DNA from: an uncultured Methylophilaceae bacterium
GTDB lineage: Bacteria; Pseudomonadota; Gammaproteobacteria; Burkholderiales; Methylophilaceae
Assembly (NCBI GenBank): GCA_903834185.1
Contig: CAILHX010000031.1
Coordinates: forward strand, 1 to 64,000
Direction: 5' to 3'
DNA: 64,000 nt
Of this stretch, positions 37,576 through 46,244 are shown piece after piece. Both the position numbers and the translations under genes were made by a program. The notes under the pieces are model-generated. The model worked only from the letters and a program-made list of their open reading frames with translations. It was not told the DNA's origin and made no database searches. Positions within the stretch are counted from its first letter, which is position 1, and each line of letters opens with the position of its first letter.

Positions 37576-39180
37576 CTAAAACCGAATCAAGCTGATCTGA
37601 GACCGCAAGTTTTCAGCAATGGCAGCGATTTCTTTGGTTGTGGTGTTGAGGACTTCAACATGACTTTGATTGGCTGCAGCGCCACCCTCAATCTCAGCGA
37701 CACGCCCGCGTATGGCCTGGACTTCCATCTGGTGATCGCGCGTCACCACATCGATCTCGCTGTTGACCATATAAATATGCTGTGCTGATTCCTGGATCTC
37801 CTGCAACCTTGCTTCCGCTTCACGCGCCACTTCCACGCTGGTATCCGCATGGGTATGCGCCTGCTGCATCAATTCAGCGGCTTCTTGCGCCATGTTGCGC
37901 AAGCTGGCCATGATCTGGTCAATTTCCTTGGTTGCACCACTTGTACTCTGCGAAAGCTTTCTTACTTCATCAGCCACCACTGCGAAACCCCGACCAGCCT
38001 CACCTGCACGAGCGGCCTCAATCGCTGCATTCAGTGCCAGCAGATTGGTTTGATCGGCAATATCGCGGATCATGGAAAGTACATTGGTGACCTTGCGTGA
38101 GTCTTCCTCAAGCTGCAGAATCACATTTGCCGTTGATTGCACTTCTTCAGCCAGACTGGCGATCGAGTTTCTACTGTTCGCCACGACTTCCCTGCCCTGC
38201 TGTGAAGCTTTTGCGGAACTGCCTGCCCTTTCTGCTGCCATCCCTGCTTTATTTGCGATCAGATCCACTTTGGCGGCGATGTCTTTCGCTCCGGTATCAA
38301 TCGCCTGTATCTGCACGTTCTGTTGCAGCACCGCCTTGGTGGTAGTGTCTGCCACTCTGGATAAGGAATTCACTGTGGCACCGAGCCCCTGAGCGGTTCT
38401 ATCCAGCGTACTTGCCAGTTGCTGGAATTCTGCCAGAAGGTGATTGACCGCTTTGGCGATATCACCCACTTCATCGTCAGAACTGTGACCAAGGCGGCGA
38501 GTCAAGTCGCGCGTGGAGGCGATCTCACCCAGCGACTTGCTCATTGCATTAAAGGGGCTGGTCACAAAACGCGTCGTGAGATACGCCATTGCCAATACTC
38601 CCAGGAATACGATCAGCGCCAGAATCAGACTGCCGGTCATCAGTTGGTTGATGAGTTGCCCGGAGGTGCCAGCCAGGGTGAGCGTTTCATCAGAGACGGA
38701 TTGCACGAGCTTGTCGAGTAGCTGCTTGGCAGCATCGGTACTGGCACTGAACTCTCCCAGCACAGAGCGGACGCGATCCCAATCCACTTCCTGCGCGGTA
38801 ATCGCGGACGAGAATTTTTGGGTGATTGCACGCTGATTTTCTATCATGCCGTGCAATGCAGTTTCATAGTCATGAAACTCCGGCAGTGTGCTCGCATTCT
38901 GCAACTGCTTCTGCATATCCGCCATGTCCTGCTGGTAGCGTTTTTCAAATGCAGCCCGATCTGCCGTCGCATAAAACTCATACAAATGAGATTTCTGCGT
39001 CTGGAAGCCGTCTTTGAGATTGTTAATAGCGATCAGGCCCGGCAGCTTATTCTGTGCCAGCGTGATAGTAGTCGCTTCAATACGTTTGCCATTAACGAAA
39101 GTAAGCCCGGCAAAGCCTAGCAGCAATATAAAACCTGCCAGATAACCAGCCAGTATCTTTTGTGAGATATTTAATCGCAT
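37576..39180 (-). CDS. Methyl-accepting chemotaxis protein
   Basis: Transmembrane chemoreceptor of 534 aa: TM1 (about 8-28), a periplasmic helical-bundle sensor (about 30-185), TM2 (about 187-207), HAMP (about 208-262) and a cytoplasmic signalling domain with the conserved tip [21 protein letters not shown] followed by [11 protein letters not shown]. The C-terminus (SQISLIRF) has no NWETF-like CheR tether. The sensor domain is of the small four-helix type; the ligand cannot be named. RBS AGGAGG lies before the ATG. It is monocistronic between flhF and the HvfD-like gene. Confidence 0.92.
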   Translation of the reverse strand: MRLNISQKILAGYLAGFILLLGFAGLTFVNGKRIEATTITLAQNKLPGLIAINNLKDGFQTQKSHLYEFYATADRAAFEKRYQQDMADMQKQLQNASTLPEFHDYETALHGMIENQRAITQKFSSAITAQEVDWDRVRSVLGEFSASTDAAKQLLDKLVQSVSDETLTLAGTSGQLINQLMTGSLILALIVFLGVLAMAYLTTRFVTSPFNAMSKSLGEIASTRDLTRRLGHSSDDEVGDIAKAVNHLLAEFQQLASTLDRTAQGLGATVNSLSRVADTTTKAVLQQNVQIQAIDTGAKDIAAKVDLIANKAGMAAERAGSSAKASQQGREVVANSRNSIASLAEEVQSTANVILQLEEDSRKVTNVLSMIRDIADQTNLLALNAAIEAARAGEAGRGFAVVADEVRKLSQSTSGATKEIDQIMASLRNMAQEAAELMQQAHTHADTSVEVAREAEARLQEIQESAQHIYMVNSEIDVVTRDHQMEVQAIRGRVAEIEGGAAANQSHVEVLNTTTKEIAAIAENLRSQISLIRF

Positions 39181-39308
39181 TGCTAACCCTCCTAAAACTC
39201 TGTTATACCACTCGCTGACATTTCAATCTACCAAGAAGAGGGTATGCAAGACTTTTTCAGGCGAAGATGAACTTCAGCGATCGGGCTTCTACAATAGGGC
39301 TTGCCGTT

Positions 39309-39824
39309 TTATTTGCCTGACCCTTTGCAGCAACGACGGCTCAGCAAATAATCCAGACTGACTTTGCCTGCACCGCCAAACATCAACGGCAGGAACATCA
39401 CGATAAAGATCAGCGGTAATTTATAGTTGCCAAAACCATCGTTGGTCTCATCAATGATGCGATAACCACGCCAAAGCTCACCCAATGTATGCCAGTGCAT
39501 AGGCCAGTGCACGGTGGAAATGGCGACGACAGTCAATATAATCAGAGAAATGCTGGCAAAACGAACTGCCAGACCCAGCACTAATGCCACGGCTCCAAGT
39601 AATTCGAACCAGGTAGAGATTGCCCAGCTGACATTGGCGGAAACCAGATTGAACGGGAATGGGAATGTCAGGTCGGCGAACCAGTTCTCGCCGGTATATT
39701 TCTCATAGCCCGCCTCACCGTACTCCCAACCCAATATCAGACGTAACGCCAATGGCGGAATGATAGGTGCGAGGAACTCTGCGATGCGCACCAGTTTGCA
39801 GTAAAGCGATACTAATTTATGCAT
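39309..39824 (-). CDS. DoxX family membrane protein (HvfD-like)
   Basis: A 171-aa protein with four predicted TM helices (about 15-33, 65-85, 88-105, 130-150) of the DoxX family. DoxX proteins regularly occur as the last gene of hvfABCD/bufferin operons, where the role is unknown. It overlaps the DUF2063 gene by 8 bp, so translation is coupled. The long loop WHTLGELWRGYRIIDETNDG and a Cys pair at the C-terminus (RRCCKGSGK) are notable. It is the terminal gene of the operon starting at the sigma factor. Confidence 0.85.
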   Translation of the reverse strand: MHKLVSLYCKLVRIAEFLAPIIPPLALRLILGWEYGEAGYEKYTGENWFADLTFPFPFNLVSANVSWAISTWFELLGAVALVLGLAVRFASISLIILTVVAISTVHWPMHWHTLGELWRGYRIIDETNDGFGNYKLPLIFIVMFLPLMFGGAGKVSLDYLLSRRCCKGSGK

Positions 39825-40608
39825 TTTTTTCTCCCTTGTTTGTAACTGCTAGAACACCAATAATCACTCCTTCGGCACGCAACCCTTCCATGATCTCCAG
39901 CCCACCAGCAATCACCACTTGCGGTTTCGGATGCTGCATCTCTGCCGCAATCTGTCGCAAGGCCTGCTCTCCGCTCAATTCCCCGGTTGTTAACAATGCC
40001 AGCAAACGAGCGCTGACCGGATTGAGCACGATGAACTTCACTATGTCGTCTGCGCGCCGGAATACCACGATATGAGTGGGCTGGTCATCAGGGTGCTCGG
40101 GCTGATGCCGCTTATTAATGCGGTGCACGGCATACGGGTAGCATAACAACGCCAATGCCGGAGCCAGCACCGGGCACCTAACCAGCAATTCACCAGGCGC
40201 AGACTCGGCATCATGCTCACCGGCAACGGCATCAGAAAACGCCAGCGCCATTTCTATCCATTCATAATGCGCAAGACTATAAAGAAATGCCGGCGGTTTT
40301 TCTTTTATTGTTTCATGCTCCTGCGTCGTTTCCAGCCAGCGCAAAAACTCTTCGGGTATCTGGCGGAAGAGCGGCGAGGTACACTGATGTTCGATAAAGA
40401 AGCGGCGCAGCAATCTGTTCCAGAGCCGCACTCCCAATATGCTGCGGCACACAGGGAAGCATGCGGTCACGACCTCGGCCAGATTGTTGAATACGATCTC
40501 GGTATACACCCCCATGCGGCGGGCGTTCACACCTTTTGGTCTGGAAACATGCAGCGGATCGCGGATGTGGCGCGTGAATTGCCGCTGATAACTTTGCAAT
40601 GCACTCAT
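39817..40608 (-). CDS. DUF2063 partner protein of MNIO maturase (HvfC/BufC-like)
   Basis: A 263-aa protein. The N-terminal domain (about 5-100, [14 protein letters not shown] and [14 protein letters not shown]) is the DUF2063 putative DNA-binding-like domain, thought to recognise the RiPP precursor in MNIO systems. The C-terminal half (about 150-250) is a winged-helix-like domain. Start ATG overlaps the hvfB stop by 4 bp (ATGA). By analogy with MbnC and BufC it should form a heterodimer with the DUF692 enzyme. Confidence 0.87.
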   Translation of the reverse strand: MSALQSYQRQFTRHIRDPLHVSRPKGVNARRMGVYTEIVFNNLAEVVTACFPVCRSILGVRLWNRLLRRFFIEHQCTSPLFRQIPEEFLRWLETTQEHETIKEKPPAFLYSLAHYEWIEMALAFSDAVAGEHDAESAPGELLVRCPVLAPALALLCYPYAVHRINKRHQPEHPDDQPTHIVVFRRADDIVKFIVLNPVSARLLALLTTGELSGEQALRQIAAEMQHPKPQVVIAGGLEIMEGLRAEGVIIGVLAVTNKGEKNA

Positions 40609-41450
40609 GCCGCAACCCGCCCGCGCACGGCGTGATGTCGCTGCAAGCGGGCGATATGTTCGATCTCGGCAGCCAGTTCGGTCAATGGCGGGATATTCAT
40701 GTCGCGTTCAAGCAGCGTCGGTGCCACCCCGAACAAGCGGTAGGTCTCATCCAGCAGATCCCACACCGGATCCAGCACCGGCGCGCCATGCGTATCTATC
40801 GCCAGGTGTTCGGCTTCGCGCAGATGCCCGGCAGTATGAATATAGACGATGCGCTCTCCCGGCAGGCCGCGCAACATGGCGAGCGGGTCGAAGCCAAAAT
40901 TGATGCTGTTGACGTAGATATTGTTAACGTCCAGATGCAGGTCGCAATCTGCCTCGCTAAGTACAGCGCGGATAAAAGCGAGCTCGTCCATCTCGGTGAT
41001 GGGCGCACGCACGTAATAGGAAGCGTTCTCTACCGCGATGCGTCGTTCAAGGATGTCCTGTGTGCGACGTATGCGCGCTACCACATGCTTGACCGCTTCT
41101 TCGGTAAAAGGAATCGGCAGCAGGTCGTACAGATAGCCATCGGCACTGCAATAGCTTAAGTGCTCGGTATAAAGTGGAATTCTGTGCTGATCGAGAAAGC
41201 TTTTGACACGCTGCAAGAACACCTCGTTCAGCGGATCAGGCCCGCCGAGAGACAATGACAGGCCATGTGCTGCAAGCGGATAGCGTTCGGCGAACCAGGC
41301 CAGTTGTTTAGCGGAACGTCCGCCCACCTCTATCCAGTTTTCCGGCGCAATCTCGAAAAAATCGATACAGGCAGGAACACCGGCCTGAAGCTGAGGCATC
41401 AAGTCTCGCTTCAGGCCGAGCCCTGCGCCGAAAAGCGCTTTGGCATTCAT
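40605..41450 (-). CDS. MNIO-type (DUF692) peptide maturase, HvfB/BufB-like
   Basis: A 281-aa TIM-barrel enzyme of the multinuclear non-heme iron oxidase family (MbnB, BufB, HvfB). Likely iron ligands are in HGLSLSLGG (62-70), EHLSY (96-100), EN at 141-142, DVNNIYVN (184-191), HTAGH (215-219) and DTHG (229-232). The family oxidatively remodels cysteines of short secreted peptides into copper-binding groups. It lies 40 bp downstream of the Cys-rich precursor gene, its probable substrate, and overlaps the DUF2063 gene. Which cysteines it modifies here is unknown. Confidence 0.9.
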   Translation of the reverse strand: MNAKALFGAGLGLKRDLMPQLQAGVPACIDFFEIAPENWIEVGGRSAKQLAWFAERYPLAAHGLSLSLGGPDPLNEVFLQRVKSFLDQHRIPLYTEHLSYCSADGYLYDLLPIPFTEEAVKHVVARIRRTQDILERRIAVENASYYVRAPITEMDELAFIRAVLSEADCDLHLDVNNIYVNSINFGFDPLAMLRGLPGERIVYIHTAGHLREAEHLAIDTHGAPVLDPVWDLLDETYRLFGVAPTLLERDMNIPPLTELAAEIEHIARLQRHHAVRGRVAA

Positions 41451-41490
41451 GGTAGCCAGAAATCAATAAAGTTAAAAGAAGATCAACGCA

Positions 41491-41829
41491 TTAGTGCTTG
41501 CAGTTGCCTTCTTTAGCCTTCTTCATGTCAGCGCTGCAAGAACCATCCGCTTTCTTGCCATCTGCTGCGGCTGCAGCAGCACAGCAAGAACCATCGGCTT
41601 TTTTCATGCTTGCGCCACCAGCACAGCAGGAACCATCCGTTTTCTTTTTGTTGGCACCGCACTTGCCAGTACCGCATTTGCCATCTTTGGCGTCAGCGAC
41701 CTGATAACCTTTGGCCAGCGCATTCATGGCGAACGGGTTTTGGTCTGCATTCGCGAGTGGGGAGAATGCCAGAGCCGTGGCAAAAGCGCCACCCAGAACT
41801 ACTGCCAGAGTTTTTTGTTGTGCGTTCAT
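41491..41829 (-). CDS. Cys-rich secreted RiPP precursor, HvfA/BufA-like
   Basis: A 112-aa peptide with a signal peptide (cleavage near PLANADQ) and a Lys/Gly/Cys-rich core of about 65 residues. The core begins DGKCGTGKCG, the canonical HvfA-type motif, then continues with three imperfect repeats: KKTDGSCC, KKADGSCC and KKADGSC, ending EGNCKH; eight cysteines in total. The repeats are visible in DNA as copies of AAGAACCATC plus an A/T-rich stretch (about 41535-41650). A strong AAGGAG site precedes the ATG. The neighbouring MNIO enzyme and DUF2063 partner are the expected maturation pair. Likely role: periplasmic copper or other metal buffering. Confidence 0.85.
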   Translation of the reverse strand: MNAQQKTLAVVLGGAFATALAFSPLANADQNPFAMNALAKGYQVADAKDGKCGTGKCGANKKKTDGSCCAGGASMKKADGSCCAAAAAADGKKADGSCSADMKKAKEGNCKH

Positions 41830-41864
41830 TTTAATGCTCCTTTAAGTTTAGATAATGAAAAGAT

Positions 41865-42113
41865 TCAATGTAGATGTTGATGCAATGCTTCACGTATGAC
41901 TTCACGCGCGGAATTCGACAGTACGACATTGCTGTCATTTTCCGCGTGGCGGGATTGCTGCTTCAAAACTGCGCGCAGCAAACGCAGCTGGGCGACGAAC
42001 TGCCGGCAAGGATCGCAAATGCCCAAGTGCATCCACACGCTGATACGCTCCCGCAATGTCAGCGGACGATCCATGGCTTGAGACGCGATACGACTAATTT
42101 CCTTGCAATTCAC
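41865..42113 (-). CDS. Zinc-finger anti-sigma factor
   Basis: Small soluble protein (82 aa) with the anti-sigma zinc-finger signature: the N-terminal NCKEISRIASQAMDRPLTLRER helix, then HLGICDPCRQF (HxxxCxxC). No transmembrane segment is seen, so it is cytosolic like ChrR/RsrA-type regulators. The start is taken as GTG at 42113, with AGGAG 7 bp upstream and 10 bp after the sigma stop. An in-frame ATG at 42146 would overlap the sigma gene but has a poorly spaced site. It probably inhibits the adjacent sigma factor and releases it on metal or oxidative stress. Confidence 0.85.
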   Translation of the reverse strand: MNCKEISRIASQAMDRPLTLRERISVWMHLGICDPCRQFVAQLRLLRAVLKQQSRHAENDSNVVLSNSAREVIREALHQHLH

Positions 42114-42123
42114 TTCCAGTCTC

Positions 42124-42747
42124 CTAAGAATCGAGCGCCTTATCATGAACTCCCCTTTCCGCCCAGTGCATTTCCACGCACTTTCGCAACCCCATACGCG
42201 AGCGATAAAGCATCACCCATGCATTGGTCGCCGTAATTTCCAGTTCCTTACATATTGTTTCATTATCTTCTTCTTCAACTTCTCTCAACATAAATAGCCG
42301 CGCCAGTTTCTTCGGCAAACGGTCCAGACAGTTTTGCAATATATGCCAGAATTGCTGCTGCTCCAACAATCTTGCAGGATCTCCCAGAGAAGACGGCTTT
42401 TCAGCCCAATGCCCGGCATCATCAAAGAACTCATCCATCCCCGGCTCCATCATTTCCTCTGCAGGGTCATCTTCATATAAAGGCTGTTCTTTCTGGGCAT
42501 GACGTATCAGGTCTACGATCTTATGTTTGAGTATGCCGGTGAGCCAGGTACGTGCGGAAGACTTTCCGGTAAAACTGCTGCTATTCTTGAGCGCAGCCAG
42601 TAAGGTTTCCTGCACCGCGTCTTCAGCCAGATGCGTGTCGCGCAAACGTACCAGTGCAAAACGATAAAGATAATCGCCATGCGCGGTAAGCCAATCATTC
42701 GGGTTGCAATCAGAGTTTTGATTTATCGTAGTAGCCATGCTGCGCAT
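42124..42747 (-). CDS. ECF-type sigma-70 family RNA polymerase sigma factor
   Basis: A 207-aa sigma factor with region 2 (WLTAHGDYLYRFALVRLRDTHLAEDAVQETLLAAL, then SARTWLTGILKHKIVDLIR) and region 4 (LPKKLARLFMLREVEEEDNETICKELEITATNAWVMLYRSRMGLRKC). A 40-residue acidic insertion lies between them. It fits the small group of ECF-like factors paired with a zinc-finger anti-sigma. First gene of the operon with the anti-sigma, HvfA-like peptide, maturase, DUF2063 and DoxX genes, so it probably controls them and itself. No convincing ribosome site before ATG 42747; ATG 42738 is an alternative. Confidence 0.88.
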   Translation of the reverse strand: MRSMATTINQNSDCNPNDWLTAHGDYLYRFALVRLRDTHLAEDAVQETLLAALKNSSSFTGKSSARTWLTGILKHKIVDLIRHAQKEQPLYEDDPAEEMMEPGMDEFFDDAGHWAEKPSSLGDPARLLEQQQFWHILQNCLDRLPKKLARLFMLREVEEEDNETICKELEITATNAWVMLYRSRMGLRKCVEMHWAERGVHDKALDS

Positions 42748-42920
42748 TCAATCACGAAATCTTTACAATTTCCACATCTAACGGTCATCTTTACCTGCTA
42801 TTTTTAAAAAGTTGTAAGGAATTATGACGCCTCCGGACTAATGGCTGTCATAAACAAATTTATGATGTTTGGAAATTCTGACATTCAACTTAACTTAATC
42901 TTAATTAGGGAGTTTTAATC
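42748..42920. promoter_or_regulatory. Divergent regulatory region with repeated TTGTAARGA
   Basis: 173 bp between the sigma factor (minus) and the EF-hand gene (plus). TTGTAAGGA occurs on the plus strand at 42812-42820 and TTGTAAAGA on the minus strand (complement of 42760-42768), each directed toward its gene. They could be -35 elements for the local ECF sigma factor or operator halves. AGGGAG precedes the EF-hand ATG. The assignment rests only on symmetry and context. Confidence 0.4.
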
Positions 42921-43385
42921 ATGACAATTCAATTTAAACATACTGCAATCGCAATCGGCGTGGCACTGGTAGCTCTTTCCGGTTCAGCATCTGCCGCAGG
43001 CGTTGGTTCTGGTGGCTACAGCGAGCTTCACACCATGGATATGATGAAGATGATAGACGCTAACGGTGACCATATGGTTTCCAAAGATGAATTCATGACT
43101 TACTACGGTTCCATTTTTGACGCTCTGGATACCGATAAGGATGGTTCTATCGATGCCAAGGAATGGGTAGGCACCAAGGGTGATAACAAGATCAGTATCG
43201 CTACCGGCGGCTTCAGTTCACAACTGCGCACATTGAAGATGATGAAGGCGATGGACACCGATGGCGACCATAAAGTCACCAAGGAAGAATTCCTGAAATA
43301 TCACGAAGGCGTATTCATGGCGATGTCCAAGAGCGGTACCGACATTGACGGTAAAGGCTGGCTGGCAAGAGCTACCGGCAACTGA
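42921..43385 (+). CDS. Secreted EF-hand calcium-binding protein
   Basis: A 154-aa protein with a signal peptide (cleavage near SASAAG). Three canonical EF-hand loops are visible: DANGDHMVSKDE (about 47-58), DTDKDGSIDAKE (about 74-85) and DTDGDHKVTKEE (about 112-123). A degenerate fourth, TDIDGKGW, lies at the C-terminus. Histidine occupies one loop position in two of them and Met-rich stretches (MDMMKMI, LKMMKAM) precede two loops, so binding of a metal other than Ca is possible. It is divergent from the ECF sigma operon and followed by a strong terminator. Confidence 0.85.
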   Translation: MTIQFKHTAIAIGVALVALSGSASAAGVGSGGYSELHTMDMMKMIDANGDHMVSKDEFMTYYGSIFDALDTDKDGSIDAKEWVGTKGDNKISIATGGFSSQLRTLKMMKAMDTDGDHKVTKEEFLKYHEGVFMAMSKSGTDIDGKGWLARATGN

Positions 43386-43431
43386 GCTTTGTTCATCTCC
43401 ATGTTTTGAATCATCATACTGGTTCATACTC

Positions 43432-43460
43432 AAGGCCGACTATGTCGGCCTTTTTTATTT
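43432..43460 (+). terminator. Intrinsic terminator after the EF-hand gene
   Basis: A perfect 9-bp stem, AAGGCCGAC (43432-43440) and GTCGGCCTT (43444-43452), with a 3-nt loop, is followed by TTTTATTT. It overlaps the 3' end of the convergent DUF1841 gene by a few bases. Confidence 0.92.
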
Positions 43461-43883
43461 TTTGGCCGCCTGCTGCAAGCACTCCAGATATGCTTTGCTA
43501 TCCGGAGTCCTGCCATCTCGTTGCCCCTGCCACACAATTTCCGCCAGGCAATCCAGAACCACATGTTGAGCCGGATGCTCCCCCAGACGGCTGGCCAGCT
43601 GGTGATATACCGCAACGATACCGGGCGGCTGGTCTATGGAAAGCTGCTCCAGCATCGACAGATGCAAGCTCATGTGCAGGAACGGGTTGGTTTCGCCCAT
43701 TTCCGGAAAATATTCCTGTTCCAGATAATTATCAGGATCGTTCAGCACGACATGGTATTCAGGATGCGCCAGCATCACCTGCAAAGCCATCCCTTCCAGC
43801 GCCGTCATTTGACTAGCTTGGCGATATTTGCGCCATGCGTCAAAAAAGAACTGACGTACCTGCTCGCGAGTGGGGTTAAACAT
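43455..43883 (-). CDS. DUF1841 family protein
   Basis: A 142-aa cytosolic protein matching the DUF1841 family: start MFNPTREQVRQFFFDAW, ALQVMLAHPEYH, and NPFLHMSLHLSMLEQLSIDQPPGI with clustered His. The function is unknown; the His-rich segment is conserved in the family as recalled. ATG at 43883 is preferred over a TTG two codons upstream. It overlaps the FIST gene end by 8 bp and lies in the downstream part of the rnf-nth transcription unit. Confidence 0.85.
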   Translation of the reverse strand: MFNPTREQVRQFFFDAWRKYRQASQMTALEGMALQVMLAHPEYHVVLNDPDNYLEQEYFPEMGETNPFLHMSLHLSMLEQLSIDQPPGIVAVYHQLASRLGEHPAQHVVLDCLAEIVWQGQRDGRTPDSKAYLECLQQAAKK

Positions 43884-44934
43884 TGCCAACCTGACTGAAC
43901 AAGCCCAGCACCGCCGATAACTGCAGCAACTGGTTCCTCCCTTTTACCGGGGCGATCTCACCGTTACCGTAGAACCCGAGCAGCGGCATTTGCGGAAAGC
44001 GCTGGCGCACGATCTGGCGCGTGTAATCTACGCCACCATCGAAGTGCGGGCTGCGCCCCAGGCAGGAGAACATAAGCCCGAAATCCGGCTGTTGGAGCAT
44101 TTTTGCACCCAGATTCAGCACCATCTCCGCACAATATTGTGGCGACTGATCCGGCTCGCGCACCGCCCAGCATAATGATGCTCCAGGCTCCACTTTTTGT
44201 GACAGCGTCACCGTCCGCTCCTGTTCGTTGATCGCCACCAATGCCGCCATCTGGTAGTGCCCATGCTCATCATCTTCGCTCAGGATAAAAGCGATAATGC
44301 GGTGTAACGGCAATTCTCCGTCATAGGTCCAGGCTTGTTGCAGTGTCTGTAATGCGGGCTTGCCTGCCACATAGACCACATCGTATCCCTGCGTCGCGGT
44401 CACGGCTAACGGCTGCGTCAGGCGCTTGATGCCGTGGGAGATGCCGATATTGCCCACCACCCCTTCCAATTCGACCTCGCAACTGCCGTTGACTGCTTCA
44501 CGGCTATTGCACCATACCGCATTCTTGCCGCTTTCAGCGACCCCGCCGAAACGCTGGATATCCTGCTCCAGCGCCGTAGCACCCATCGTTTCTGGCGTTG
44601 CCAGAAAAAGACGCAGGTTGCTGAGCGGCGCTTCCGCATGGTGCTGCAAACTCACTCCGCCACCGAACACCATGGCAGCGGCGGCAGGTTGATGCAGCGC
44701 CGGGCTATGTTCGGTAAATATCTCGGTGGCGATGCATCCCACAACTTGCGTGCAATTCGCCGCACGTGCTGCCGCGCGCACCGAGGATATGGAGTCCTCT
44801 GAGAAATGAGGCGTAAGGAACAACAGTACACTGTTGGCGATATCAGTCTGTGCATTACGCAATGCATTCACCACTGCCTGATGCGCCAGATCGGCATGTG
44901 GTTGCTGGCCTTGCGCAAAACCGGTTGCGATCAT
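43876..44934 (-). CDS. FIST N/C domain sensory protein
   Basis: A 352-aa soluble protein with a FIST N-terminal domain (about 30-215, VVGCIATEIFTEHSP) and a FIST C-terminal domain (about 225-340, LMFSCLGRSPHF and PLLGFYGNGEIAPV). FIST domains are predicted to bind small ligands such as amino acids in signalling proteins. No output domain is fused. It overlaps nth by 4 bp, linking it to the rnf operon, and overlaps DUF1841. Confidence 0.87.
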   Translation of the reverse strand: MIATGFAQGQQPHADLAHQAVVNALRNAQTDIANSVLLFLTPHFSEDSISSVRAAARAANCTQVVGCIATEIFTEHSPALHQPAAAAMVFGGGVSLQHHAEAPLSNLRLFLATPETMGATALEQDIQRFGGVAESGKNAVWCNSREAVNGSCEVELEGVVGNIGISHGIKRLTQPLAVTATQGYDVVYVAGKPALQTLQQAWTYDGELPLHRIIAFILSEDDEHGHYQMAALVAINEQERTVTLSQKVEPGASLCWAVREPDQSPQYCAEMVLNLGAKMLQQPDFGLMFSCLGRSPHFDGGVDYTRQIVRQRFPQMPLLGFYGNGEIAPVKGRNQLLQLSAVLGLFSQVGNV

Positions 44935-45560
44935 GCTTTACCTTTATATTCGCAGAGGTCGTAGATCGCACAAACCCCACATTTCGGCTTGCGTGCCACA
45001 CAAGTATAGCGCCCATGCAGAATCAGCCAATGGTGTGCATCATGCTGGTATTGTTCGGGCACCACCCTGAGCAATTTTTTCTCGACTTCCAGCACCGTTT
45101 TCCCAGGTGCCAGGCCGATACGGTTACAGATACGGAAGATATGCGTGTCCACTGCCATGGTGGGATGCCCGAATGCCGTATTGAGGATGACGTTGGCGGT
45201 TTTGCGCCCCACTCCGGGCAGACTCTTCAGCGCTTCCCTGTCGTCAGGCACCTTCCCGCTGTGTCGCTCTATCAACAGACTGCTGGTGGCGATCAGATTC
45301 CTGGCCTTGCTGTGATACAAACCTATGGTACGGATGTAGTGCTCCAGGCCTGCTTGCCCCAGCGCAAAAATAGCCTTTGGCGTATTCGCCACAGGGAACA
45401 GCTTGGCGGTCGCAAGGTTCACGCCTTTGTCGGTAGACTGCGCCGACAGGATCACGGCAACCAGCAGCTCAAATACGCTGCTGTGCTTAAGCTCGGTGGT
45501 GGGATGCGGATTCTGCGCCTGCAGGCGTCGAAATATTTCGTTGCGCTGCTCCGCATTCAC
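44931..45560 (-). CDS. nth: Endonuclease III
   Basis: DNA glycosylase/AP lyase for oxidised pyrimidines, 209 aa. Helix-hairpin-helix LPGVGRKTANVIL carries the catalytic Lys, VDTHIFRICNRIG contains the catalytic Asp, and the 4Fe-4S cluster motif is C-x6-C-x2-C-x5-C in CVARKPKCGVCAIYDLC. It follows rnfE by 3 bp, the same rnf-nth linkage as in E. coli (rsx-nth). Confidence 0.96.
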   Translation of the reverse strand: MNAEQRNEIFRRLQAQNPHPTTELKHSSVFELLVAVILSAQSTDKGVNLATAKLFPVANTPKAIFALGQAGLEHYIRTIGLYHSKARNLIATSSLLIERHSGKVPDDREALKSLPGVGRKTANVILNTAFGHPTMAVDTHIFRICNRIGLAPGKTVLEVEKKLLRVVPEQYQHDAHHWLILHGRYTCVARKPKCGVCAIYDLCEYKGKA

Positions 45561-45563
45561 TCC

Positions 45564-46244
45564 CTAGTGTCCAGCGGCCAACGCTGGTTTGGGGGTTCCC
45601 TGCAGATCATTACTCGCCTGGCGATTATCCAGCCAGTTCTTGCCGGCGATGAGCAGGGCCAGACCAATGAACGCACCTGGCGGCAGGATCGCCAGCAGGA
45701 AGCCGTGGTAATCAGGAATCACGGTAATAACCCAATGCTTGGCCGCAGGGCCCAAAGCCAGGTCTATGCCGGACAGCAGCGTCCCCTTGCCGATCAACTC
45801 GCGCATCCCGCCGAGCACCGACAGCACCAGTGCCAAGCCGAAACCCATCATGAAACCATCCAGTGCCGATGGCGCAATGGGGTTCTTGGCAGCGAACGCC
45901 TCTACCCGCGCCAGCACGATACAATTGGTAACGATCAGCGGAATAAAGATACCCAGCACCGCATGCAGTGCATGGAAGTATGCATGCATACCCAAGTCGA
46001 TGATGGTCACCAGCGCCGCGATGATGAGGATGAATACCGGTATGCGTATCTCGGTCGGTACCAGCTTGCGTATCGGAGATACCGAGGCATTGCTGAACGC
46101 CATTACGATCGCCGTCAGCAAGCCAAGCGACAGGCCATTGACCACGGAACTGGTCACCGCCAGCGTCGGGCACATGCCCAGGAGCTGCACCAGTCCTGAA
46201 TTCTGTTTCCACAAACTGTTGCTGATGATCTCTTTGGAATCCAT
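45564..46244 (-). CDS. rnfE: Rnf electron transport complex subunit E
   Basis: Integral membrane subunit of the ion-translocating ferredoxin:NAD oxidoreductase (Rnf/Rsx), 226 aa, with six predicted TM helices. Family segments are NSGLVQLLGMCPTLAVTSSVVNGLSLGL and IPLIVTNCIVLARVEAFA. It is paralogous to RnfA and arranged with it in inverted membrane topology in the complex. Starts directly after rnfG. Confidence 0.94.
   Translation of the reverse strand: MDSKEIISNSLWKQNSGLVQLLGMCPTLAVTSSVVNGLSLGLLTAIVMAFSNASVSPIRKLVPTEIRIPVFILIIAALVTIIDLGMHAYFHALHAVLGIFIPLIVTNCIVLARVEAFAAKNPIAPSALDGFMMGFGLALVLSVLGGMRELIGKGTLLSGIDLALGPAAKHWVITVIPDYHGFLLAILPPGAFIGLALLIAGKNWLDNRQASNDLQGTPKPALAAGH

Noticed and set aside
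39181-39308. Sigma-28 promoter before the chemoreceptor gene
   Set aside because: A GCCCGATCG string is present, but no TAAA lies 15 bp upstream.
42114-42146. ATG at 42146 as start of the anti-sigma factor
   Set aside because: Ribosome-site spacing is only 3 bp and it overlaps the sigma gene, whereas GTG 42113 has AGGAG at 7 bp and gives the family-like N-terminus.
44850-46199. 449-codon plus-strand frame over FIST, nth and rnfE
   Set aside because: It is antisense to three well-supported genes and has the Arg/His/Gln-rich composition of a shadow frame.
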